Below are positions 1 to 5,526 of a stretch of DNA of 7,325 nt, piece after piece (the first letter of the stretch is position 1; each line of letters opens with the position of its first letter). The position numbers and the translations under genes are program-made. The stretch is from Acholeplasmataceae bacterium UBA6190 (lineage in GTDB: Bacteria; Bacillota_I; Bacilli_A; Acholeplasmatales; Acholeplasmataceae). The notes beneath the pieces are model-generated. The model had not been told where the DNA came from. It worked only from the letters and a program-made list of their open reading frames with translations, and did not search any database. Location of the stretch: NCBI GenBank assembly GCA_002422045.1, contig DITG01000088.1, forward strand, positions 1 to 7,325, written 5' to 3'.

Positions 1-518
1 TAGGTCTTCAAGCGAGACTCATGAGCCAAGCGATGAGAAAACTCTCAGGCGCGATTTCAAAAGCGAACACGATTGCGATTTTCATCAATCAGATTCGTGA
101 AAAAGTAGGTGTCATGTTCGGTAACCCAGAAATTACCCCAGGCGGACGCGCACTTAAATTCTACGCATCCGTACGTCTTGAAATCAGAAGAGGCGAACAG
201 ATCAAGAACGCGACCGATATCATCGGAAACAAGACATCGATCAAAGTCGTGAAGAACAAGGTAGCACCCCCATTCAAGAGTGTTTCAGTCGATATCATCT
301 ATGGTCAGGGCATTTCTCAAGTCGGTGAACTCGTCGATCTTGCATCAGAACTCGATCTGATTCAAAAGAGTGGCGCATGGTTTGCATTTGATGGAAACAA
401 GATTGGTCAGGGCAGAGAAAATGCTAAACAGTATTTGCTTGACAATCCTCAAACTTACAAATTGATTCATCAAAAGATTCTCGATCACCACAAGATCACT
501 TACAAGAAAAACGTATAA
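1..518 (+). CDS. recA: Recombinase RecA, C-terminal part (5' end outside the window)
   Basis: RecA is the ATP-dependent strand-exchange protein of homologous recombination and the co-protease that triggers LexA cleavage. The reading frame is open from the left edge: bases 1-2 complete a Val codon and the frame continues GLQARLMSQAMRKL, the conserved RecA stretch just after loop L1. The Met at 21 is therefore internal and not a start. Visible landmarks are the FINQIR strand, the DNA-binding loop L2 region (GVMFGNPEITPGGRALKFYA), the core strand VKVVKNKVAPPF (seen as IKVVKNKVAPPF) and the C-terminal domain motifs GELVDLA and GAWFAF..NKIGQGREN. The Walker A part lies upstream, outside the window. 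The protein ends in a Lys/His-rich stretch (HKITYKKNV) and lacks the acidic tail found in many RecA proteins. An intrinsic terminator follows 13 nt after the stop. The identification is secure. Confidence 0.98.
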   Translation, partial: GLQARLMSQAMRKLSGAISKANTIAIFINQIREKVGVMFGNPEITPGGRALKFYASVRLEIRRGEQIKNATDIIGNKTSIKVVKNKVAPPFKSVSVDIIYGQGISQVGELVDLASELDLIQKSGAWFAFDGNKIGQGRENAKQYLLDNPQTYKLIHQKILDHHKITYKKNV

Positions 519-530
519 ACATTATTCAAT

Positions 531-569
531 AGGCACTGATTTCATATTCATGAGAGAAGTGCTTTTTTT
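531..569 (+). terminator. Intrinsic terminator of recA
   Basis: The outer stem AGGCACT (531-537) pairs with AAGTGCT plus the next T (558-564, one G-T pair). An inner stem TTTCAT (540-545) pairs with ATGAGA (550-555) around the 4-nt loop ATTC. The two stems are joined by G-A/G-A opposed pairs (538-539 with 556-557), which may stack as a tandem G-A mismatch. A run of seven T (563-569) follows. Its position 13 nt after the recA stop fits Rho-independent termination. Confidence 0.85.
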
Positions 570-613
570 CTACACTTTGTAATTATTAAGAAATCATATT
601 CATGAGAAATTCA

Positions 614-622
614 TGATATAAT
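614..622 (+). promoter_or_regulatory. Extended -10 promoter of the membrane operon
   Basis: TGATATAAT combines an extended -10 TG with a perfect TATAAT (617-622). No good -35 box sits 16-18 nt upstream (the 17-nt position reads TCATAT), which is usual for extended -10 promoters. The expected start near 629 gives a leader of about 15 nt before the ATG at 644. The -10 overlaps the second of two TTCATGA copies (599-605 and 610-616) set 11 bp apart, which could be an operator. Confidence 0.6.
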
Positions 623-643
623 TCGATTATAGGGGATGTCTAG

Positions 644-988
644 ATGAACCATTATTTCATTAAAGACAATCGCATACGGTTTTTTAACTTAGCACTTGTT
701 GTGGTGCTTTTATCTTTGATTGCTGCTTTGTTCTCGAAAATACAAGATCAATTAGCATTCATCATCCGTCATCAAGAAGTTTTTTTAGTGGCGATGACTC
801 AGGTTGTCATTGTCATCACATGGGTTTATATGGGGGTCAATGAAACAATTCGATTCATCGGAATCATTTTGTTTCCAATCTCAATTGTTCAAAGTGACTA
901 TCAAGTCACTGTTAGTATACATAAACCGATACTCACTGAATCCCTTTACATCAGTCAACAACACCGGTACATGGTGATGCGCTGTTGA
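644..988 (+). CDS. Small membrane protein of unknown function
   Basis: I do not recognise this 114-aa protein. Hydrophobic segments at about residues 13-31, 46-63 and 68-84 suggest two or three membrane helices. The tail after residue 85 is polar and ends MVMRC. There is no signal-peptidase or lipobox motif and no catalytic motif. The start is supported by AGGGGA (631-636) 7 nt before the ATG and by an extended -10 promoter directly upstream. The next gene starts 44 nt after the stop with no terminator between them, so the two are probably co-transcribed and may form a membrane complex. The downstream gene is in another frame, and reading through the TGA does not join them. A broken remnant of a longer membrane protein cannot be excluded. 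Existence as a gene is moderately supported; function is unknown. Confidence 0.6.
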   Translation: MNHYFIKDNRIRFFNLALVVVLLSLIAALFSKIQDQLAFIIRHQEVFLVAMTQVVIVITWVYMGVNETIRFIGIILFPISIVQSDYQVTVSIHKPILTESLYISQQHRYMVMRC

Positions 989-1032
989 AATTTTCTCTTG
1001 TTTTTTAATTCGATAAAAAAAAGGAGAAAATA

Positions 1033-2787
1033 ATGAACTACATCGAAAAGTTTTCAAGCTTATATCGAGCTTATTTTGAGTGCTCCAAAACTCATCAAGG
1101 CAAATTGAGTGCTCCAGTCATTAAGCAACTAGTGTTAGCAGCTTCAATGATGGCTGCAATCTCTGTCATCATCGGACTGATGACGGCACAACTCTCATCA
1201 TTTTTATATGTTTATCTATCAACGATGATTATTATCATCATGTTAAGTTACTTATACGTTTATTTCGCCTATCAATATTCTAAAAATACGGCTAAACATG
1301 TTCATCTTTTCCCATGGCTGAAATGGATGAATATGTTTTTTCTCTATCAATTACTCATTCTATCAATTTACTATGTTCAACTTGTTCCCATCTTAATTAT
1401 TTTAGTCATTGCAATCTATACGGGCTTCTCTATCGTCTTTTTTAACTTTGTTGAAACACTACTCGATATCAATGTCTCAACCATAATATCTTCAGTCAAA
1501 ACAGCGTTACTGCTCTTTATAGGGCATTCTGCATTTTTATATATCATACCTATTCGGGACATATCTTTGTCTTTTGTTCTGATTTACATATCATTATGTG
1601 TTGGTATTTTAATTAAGACATCCATCAATAAAATCCTTAACACCAGATTTATAACGGTCCAACATCATCAAATAGGTATATTATTGTTGATTGTTGCACT
1701 TTTTACCTATTTCTTTATTCAGTTTCAACCTAAATATTATGTCGATGATAATGAGATTGTGTTTTTCAATCATCGAAAGATTTTTAGAAATGAAGTCAAA
1801 GTCAACAATCAATATAACTTTAATCAAGAAGAAATCTTGCAGTTGATTACAGATGATACATTTGTCTATGTCAGAACTCATCAAAATATTCACATACTCA
1901 ATCATGATTTGACAAAGATCGCATCAAGTCCCTATGCTTCGATGACACTTGTGGATACGAATCATGGTGTGATGCTGATTGAGTATCATCAGAAGTCAGA
2001 TTATCCAAACTTTGATGGATTCCCGTTTTCTACATATCAGATCACAGAAGAAGGTCAATTCATGCCTTTCATCACTTTCTATATCGATGTTGATAGTCAT
2101 ATCAACTATATATACTTCGATCAACCTGAGATCATTTTTTTCACATCTTGGTTTTATGACGGAGAACTGAGATATTTTGATGGTCTTGAATATGTTGATT
2201 ATGGAACATACACACCTTTTGTCATTGAAAATGATGATGTTTACATCGAGTTTAACGAATCCTATCGTTATGGACTACATCGAAATTATGGAATGCATAC
2301 GATGTATAGAGAATTCATCAACGGAGAATTGAAAATTCTTAGATATCAAGAATCCATTTTAGATGAAATGATCATTTTTCCTTATCGTTATGGATATCAT
2401 CACGTCATATACATTAATTGGTTTAATCAATACTACCATTCGACATCCGAGTCATTTGTCAATCGTCATGTGATCAAAAATTCGGATGATCAGATTTTTG
2501 TTCAATCGGATGGTTCCATTATTTCATTTTCTACAGAGAATATTTACCACTATGATGCAAGTTTCAATCTCATCTCTAATTATTCCATCGATGGGAAACT
2601 ACCATCATTTGAAAACAATTCGCTTTACTTTATACATGGATTCGCTGTCTATCAAGTTGATGTGAATGATTTAGGAACATATCAAGTCAAATTGGATCGA
2701 AATGTTCAAGATAGTATATTGATGACTGTTCTGCTTGTACTCTTTTTCTTCTGGCAATCCTATAAGATCAAACCTGATGAGTATTGA
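1033..2787 (+). CDS. Polytopic membrane protein with large beta-rich extracytoplasmic domain, unknown function
   Basis: I do not recognise this 584-aa protein. Seven likely membrane helices lie at about residues 31-50, 53-78, 100-117, 118-141, 156-174, 178-196 and 213-231. A hydrophilic stretch of about 328 residues (232-559) follows, then one more helix (560-576) and a short charged tail ending PDEY. With the N-terminus inside, an odd number of helices puts the large domain outside and the C-terminus back in the cytoplasm. The domain is rich in Tyr, Phe, His, Asp and Asn, poor in Ala, and alternates short strands with turns (for example DDTFVYVRTHQNIHILN and SDDQIFVQSDGSIISFS), as in PQQ-like or other beta-propellers; that fold is inference. 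The start has AAGGAG (1021-1026) 6 nt upstream. The N-terminal coding part is very AT-rich (one 60-base line at 1201 has 13 G/C), partly because of the hydrophobic residues. It ends in tandem TGA codons. It shares an operon with the small membrane gene upstream. Confidence 0.8.
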   Translation: MNYIEKFSSLYRAYFECSKTHQGKLSAPVIKQLVLAASMMAAISVIIGLMTAQLSSFLYVYLSTMIIIIMLSYLYVYFAYQYSKNTAKHVHLFPWLKWMNMFFLYQLLILSIYYVQLVPILIILVIAIYTGFSIVFFNFVETLLDINVSTIISSVKTALLLFIGHSAFLYIIPIRDISLSFVLIYISLCVGILIKTSINKILNTRFITVQHHQIGILLLIVALFTYFFIQFQPKYYVDDNEIVFFNHRKIFRNEVKVNNQYNFNQEEILQLITDDTFVYVRTHQNIHILNHDLTKIASSPYASMTLVDTNHGVMLIEYHQKSDYPNFDGFPFSTYQITEEGQFMPFITFYIDVDSHINYIYFDQPEIIFFTSWFYDGELRYFDGLEYVDYGTYTPFVIENDDVYIEFNESYRYGLHRNYGMHTMYREFINGELKILRYQESILDEMIIFPYRYGYHHVIYINWFNQYYHSTSESFVNRHVIKNSDDQIFVQSDGSIISFSTENIYHYDASFNLISNYSIDGKLPSFENNSLYFIHGFAVYQVDVNDLGTYQVKLDRNVQDSILMTVLLVLFFFWQSYKIKPDEY

Positions 2788-2814
2788 TGAATCGATGTTT
2801 GATTATTCATCAAT
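2783..2814 (+). terminator. Inverted repeat at the end of the membrane operon, possible weak terminator
   Basis: A perfect 10-bp inverted repeat (2783-2792 with 2805-2814; arms ATTGATGAAT and ATTCATCAAT) surrounds a 12-nt loop and overlaps the stop codon of the large membrane gene. Only a short T stretch follows (TTTAT), so it is a poor Rho-independent terminator. It could instead be a 3'-end stabilising hairpin or a chance palindrome. Confidence 0.35.
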
Positions 2815-2886
2815 TTATGGTAAATCAGTCACCATCGAATATGGATTGCTCATGAGATTGATACATCAGATGACTGACAAAACATA

Positions 2887-2895
2887 TGATATAAT
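2887..2895 (+). promoter_or_regulatory. Extended -10 promoter of the thioesterase-GH4 operon
   Basis: TGATATAAT is identical to the extended -10 at 614-622, with TATAAT at 2890-2895. No convincing -35 box lies 17 nt upstream; TTGATA at 2858-2863 and CTGACA at 2874-2879 are wrongly spaced. Transcription would start near 2902, about 22 nt before the ATG at 2924. Confidence 0.6.
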
Positions 2896-2923
2896 GTAAG
2901 TATGTTTAAACTAGAGGTGACCT

Positions 2924-3358
2924 ATGAAATCCGTCATGACAATCATTCCAAGATATCAAGAAACTGACCAGATGGGTGTAATCCATCATTCGGTTTATCC
3001 CATATGGTATGAAATGGGCAGAGTCAAGTTTTGTGATGATCTCGGTATGTCTTTTAAATCGATTGAAGCACAAGGTGTCGGACTTGCCATGGTAGATATG
3101 AACTCACAATTCAAAAAACCTTCTTTTTTTGGAGAAACATACACACAATATACATATTTAACTGAGTGCTCTCGTGTCAAACTCATGTTCAGATACGAAC
3201 TCTATAACGAGCAGCATGAACTGGTGCACATCGGTCATACGACCCTTGCATGGCTAGGGACTGGATTCAGACCTCAAAACATCATGAGACATCATCCAGA
3301 CATTTATCAGTTATTCAGCAAAGCAACAGAAACAGGAGAAAACGATGAAAACCGTTAA
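2924..3358 (+). CDS. Hotdog-fold acyl-CoA thioesterase, YbgC/FadM (4HBT) family
   Basis: This is a 144-aa single-domain hotdog protein, about the usual length for the 4-hydroxybenzoyl-CoA thioesterase/YbgC family, whose members hydrolyse acyl-CoA or acyl-ACP thioesters in the cytoplasm. The diagnostic N-terminal motif RYQETDQMGVIHHSVY spans residues 10-25. Asp15 matches the family's catalytic Asp and His22 the conserved His seven residues later. It runs into the central helix WYEMGRVKF (28-36). The C-terminal strand HTTLAWLGTGFRPQNI also fits. The ATG at 2924 has AGAGGTGA (2913-2920) 3 nt upstream and a promoter just before it. The last 14 nt overlap the start of the GH4 gene, so the two are translationally linked. 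The pairing with a glycosidase is not an obvious pathway, and the acyl substrate cannot be read from the sequence. Confidence 0.88.
   Translation: MKSVMTIIPRYQETDQMGVIHHSVYPIWYEMGRVKFCDDLGMSFKSIEAQGVGLAMVDMNSQFKKPSFFGETYTQYTYLTECSRVKLMFRYELYNEQHELVHIGHTTLAWLGTGFRPQNIMRHHPDIYQLFSKATETGENDENR
3334..3339 (+). promoter_or_regulatory. Ribosome binding site of the GH4 gene inside the thioesterase gene
   Basis: AGGAGA lies 5 nt before the ATG at 3345, within the last codons of the thioesterase. It fixes the GH4 start and the 14-nt gene overlap. Confidence 0.8.
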
Positions 3359-4724
3359 AATTGCCTACATCGGTGGCGGATCAAGACTATGGGCGAGAAG
3401 CCTGATGAGTGACCTTGCACTCGAAAGTGAAATTGGTGGAGAAGTTGTTTTATATGACATCGACATCGAAGCAGCCAGAAACAATCAAAAAATCGGCACA
3501 CTGATCATGAATCATGAACAAGCGGTTGGAAAATGGACATTTTCTGTTGCTACCACCCTTGAAGAGGCACTCAAAGGTTCTGATTTTGTATTCATCTCGA
3601 TTTTACCGGGCACATTCGAAGAAATGGAAGCCTATGTCCATATGCCAGAACAATGGGGGATCTATCAAACCGTAGGCGATACGACAGGTCCTGCGGGGAT
3701 TTTCAGATCACTCATCATGATGCCAATCTATGAAGGATTTGCAAAAGCGATTGAAAAGCATGCACCTCATGCATGGGTCATCAATTTCACCAATCCGATG
3801 ACGATGTGTGTGCAGATGCTTTATCATGTCTATCCGAAAATCAAAGCGTTTGGCAACTGCCATGAAGTCTTTCATGTGCAACAGATCATCAGAAGAGCAC
3901 TCAAAGAAAAAACAGGTCTTGATGTCCATTTCAAAGACATCAGCATCAATCCGCTGGGGATCAATCATTTCACATGGATCAACTATGCATCCTATAAGGA
4001 TATCGATTTGATGCCGATCTATGCCGAATTTGCAGAAAAATATCACAAAGAAGGTATTGCAGGGGATCAGTGGGTCCATTACGGTCCTTTTGGCAGCGCT
4101 GAACGTGTGAAACTCGATCTTTATAGAAGATTTGGTTCGATTGCGGCTGCGGGAGATCGTCATCTGGTTGAGTTTCTACCGCACCACTGGTACACGAAAG
4201 ATCCAGAAATGGTCAAGTCCTGGCGCTTTTTCCTGACACCTGTCAAGCGTCGGAAAGAAATCAAAGCAGAAGGCAATCGATCAGCACTTGCCATCATCGA
4301 AGGCAAAGAACAGGTGAGAATCACACCGACTGGTGAAGAAGGTGTGCTTCAGCTCAAGGCATTGTTAGGACTCACAGAATTTGTCACCAATGTCAACATC
4401 CCAAACACAGGACAGATTCCCAATCTACCTTTAGGACATGTCGTTGAAACCAATGCACTCTTCAGAAGAGATGACGTACGCCCGGTCTATGCAGGTCCTA
4501 TGCCTGATTTTCCAGCACAGATGACGGAGCGTCATATTGCCAATAATCAGTTATTGATCAAAGCTTTTGACACCAAGGACTTATCTTATGCCCGACTAGC
4601 ACTCTCGTTAGATCCACTGTCAGAACACTTAAGTCGTTCAGATATTGATGCTATGTTTGATCAGATCACCCAAGCCATTCAACCCTACTTGAAGTATTAC
4701 TCGAAAACGAGTTCAAAAGCCTAA
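3345..4724 (+). CDS. lplD: Family 4 glycoside hydrolase, alpha-galacturonidase (LplD-like)
   Basis: GH4 enzymes cleave glycosides by an NAD+- and metal-dependent oxidation/elimination route rather than classical acid-base hydrolysis. This 459-aa protein has the N-terminal Rossmann motif IAYIGGGS (residues 6-13), the acidic end of strand 2 (LYDID, 36-40), GDTTGPAGIFRS (111-122), NFTNPM (147-152), the metal-binding Cys172 in CHEV (172-175), GINHFTW with the second metal ligand His208 (205-211), and AGDRHLVEFLP (269-279). Family members are sorted by the tetrapeptide at the metal Cys. CHEV, followed here by Phe, is the form in Bacillus subtilis LplD, an alpha-galacturonidase, and the rest also resembles LplD as I recall it. 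The likely substrates are short alpha-galacturonides from pectin, acted on in the cytoplasm. The C-terminal region 343-434 keeps family blocks (LTEFVTNVNIPN, VVETNALF). No sugar transporter or uronate catabolism gene is in view. A strong terminator follows. Family is certain; exact sugar specificity is inferred. Confidence 0.94.
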   Translation: MKTVKIAYIGGGSRLWARSLMSDLALESEIGGEVVLYDIDIEAARNNQKIGTLIMNHEQAVGKWTFSVATTLEEALKGSDFVFISILPGTFEEMEAYVHMPEQWGIYQTVGDTTGPAGIFRSLIMMPIYEGFAKAIEKHAPHAWVINFTNPMTMCVQMLYHVYPKIKAFGNCHEVFHVQQIIRRALKEKTGLDVHFKDISINPLGINHFTWINYASYKDIDLMPIYAEFAEKYHKEGIAGDQWVHYGPFGSAERVKLDLYRRFGSIAAAGDRHLVEFLPHHWYTKDPEMVKSWRFFLTPVKRRKEIKAEGNRSALAIIEGKEQVRITPTGEEGVLQLKALLGLTEFVTNVNIPNTGQIPNLPLGHVVETNALFRRDDVRPVYAGPMPDFPAQMTERHIANNQLLIKAFDTKDLSYARLALSLDPLSEHLSRSDIDAMFDQITQAIQPYLKYYSKTSSKA

Positions 4725-4754
4725 AATTCAATCTGATTTATGTGAAACCTTGTG

Positions 4755-4784
4755 AAAAAATGTCGCTAACCGCGGCATTTTTTT
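4755..4784 (+). terminator. Intrinsic terminator after the GH4 gene
   Basis: TGTCGC (4761-4766) pairs with GCGGCA (4772-4777; one G-T pair) around the 5-nt loop TAACC. The stem is extended by A4755-4760 against the T run 4778-4784. The seven T give a classic Rho-independent terminator, and the A-T extension could let it work from the other strand too. It separates the GH4 unit from the B12-ABC unit. Confidence 0.88.
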
Positions 4785-4834
4785 GGTTTTAGTAAACATG
4801 AATTCGTCAACAACAATTTTTATAAATAAACAGG

Positions 4835-4840
4835 TATAAT
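4835..4840 (+). promoter_or_regulatory. Probable -10 box of the B12-ABC operon
   Basis: A perfect TATAAT lies 38 nt before the ATG at 4879, directly downstream of the GH4 terminator. It has no extended TG, and the hexamers 16-18 nt upstream (around CAACAAT, 4811-4817) match TTGACA poorly. The promoter may be weak or need an activator. The gap 4785-4834 shows no riboswitch-sized structure; in particular there is no room for a cobalamin riboswitch. Confidence 0.5.
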
Positions 4841-4862
4841 GAAAAAGAATAACGGTCAATCC

Positions 4863-4870
4863 GGGGAGGT
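4863..4870 (+). promoter_or_regulatory. Strong ribosome binding site of the cobalamin-binding gene
   Basis: GGGGAGGT lies 8 nt before the ATG at 4879, a near-complete Shine-Dalgarno match that selects this start over later in-frame ATGs. Confidence 0.8.
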
Positions 4871-4878
4871 CAGTAGTC

Positions 4879-5526
4879 ATGCGTCAAGACATATTCAATC
4901 AGTTTTTAGAAATACTCAATCAAGAAAATAAAGGTGAAGCAGTTCAGTTTGCTGTCAGTCTGCTCGAATCTGGTACTGTATCGATTGAAGCATTATACAC
5001 AGAATTGCTTGCTCCATCCTTACTCTTTTTTCAATGTAAAGTCGAAGATGAAGAAATTTGCATCTGGAAAGAACATTTCAGAACATCCATCATCAGAACC
5101 ATACTTGAAATCAGTTATGTGTACATTTTAAAGCGTATGCAAGAGATTAAGAAAGTGAATCGTAAGGTTGTCATCTTGACTCCAGCCTTTGAATACCATG
5201 AGATTGGTGCAATCATGAATGCACATCTGATGTTACTCGAAGGTTTCGATGCGAATTACATCGGGGCAAACACACCGAAGAACGAAATATTGTCCGCCAT
5301 TCGTGCTTATGAACCCGATTATATCGCTTTATCTGTCACCAATCCTTATAATTTGGTGATCACAAAGCAAATCACGGACGATATCAGAAGATTCTTCCCA
5401 CATGTCGGAATCATCTTAGGTGGACAAGCATTTAGAGAACCTCATAATGTCGAATCACTGAAGTATGACGAAATCCTACAATCTTTAGATGATTTGAAGG
5501 CATTTAGAAAGCGGGTGGCATCATGA
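4879..5526 (+). CDS. Free-standing cobalamin (B12)-binding domain protein, CarH/MetH-like
   Basis: This 215-aa soluble protein has two parts. Residues 1-90 are helical and resemble the B12-binding cap domain (ELLAPSLLFF, then a conserved Glu-His pair at 65-66 in WKEHFRTS). Residues 95-205 form a Rossmann-like B12-binding domain: strand KVVILTPAF, the base-off motif E-x-H-x-x-G in EYHEIG with His107 as likely lower cobalt ligand, LSVTNPYN (151-158) and the glycine turn ILGGQAF (179-185) that holds the nucleotide tail. The acidic residue before His is Glu, as in CarH-type photoreceptors, rather than the Asp of MetH and corrinoid methyltransferase proteins. The Trp-His pair of the CarH cap domain is not evident (V55-E56 or F51-Q52 at that place), and there is no MerR DNA-binding domain. 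The stop overlaps the next ATG by 4 nt, coupling it to an ABC permease. It may be a cobalamin or light sensor or a corrinoid carrier; fold is well supported, role is not. Confidence 0.87.
   Translation: MRQDIFNQFLEILNQENKGEAVQFAVSLLESGTVSIEALYTELLAPSLLFFQCKVEDEEICIWKEHFRTSIIRTILEISYVYILKRMQEIKKVNRKVVILTPAFEYHEIGAIMNAHLMLLEGFDANYIGANTPKNEILSAIRAYEPDYIALSVTNPYNLVITKQITDDIRRFFPHVGIILGGQAFREPHNVESLKYDEILQSLDDLKAFRKRVAS

Noticed and set aside
21..518. Treating the ATG at 21 as the start of a short recA
   Set aside because: The RecA-like reading continues upstream to base 1 (GLQARL before that Met), so the gene is cut by the window and not truncated.
1001..1020. T6...A-run inverted repeat before the large membrane gene as a terminator or attenuator
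   Set aside because: The stem is made only of A-T pairs and is too weak to call; the following A run is simply part of the ribosome-site leader.
644..1033. The small membrane gene and the large one as a single frameshifted gene, or joined by TGA read as Trp
   Set aside because: The second gene has its own AAGGAG ribosome site and start, the two frames differ, and reading TGA as Trp at 986-988 does not bring them into one frame.
1681..1905. 74-aa minus-strand frame inside the large membrane gene
   Set aside because: It is fully antisense to a longer well-started gene and has no motif or promoter support.
2849..2856. Palindrome CTCATGAG as a shared operator with the TTCATGA repeats near 600
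   Set aside because: Its distance from the -10 box (about 37 bp to the centre) differs from that at the first promoter, and TCATGA-like hexamers are common in this sequence.
3708..4163. 151-aa open frame on the minus strand inside the GH4 gene
   Set aside because: It lies wholly antisense to a strongly conserved GH4 region, has no good ribosome site and shows no recognisable domain; it is a codon-bias shadow.
4725..4878. Cobalamin riboswitch before the B12-binding gene
   Set aside because: After the GH4 terminator only about 30 nt lie between the expected transcription start and the ATG, too few for a cobalamin riboswitch, and no B12-box-like sequence was seen.
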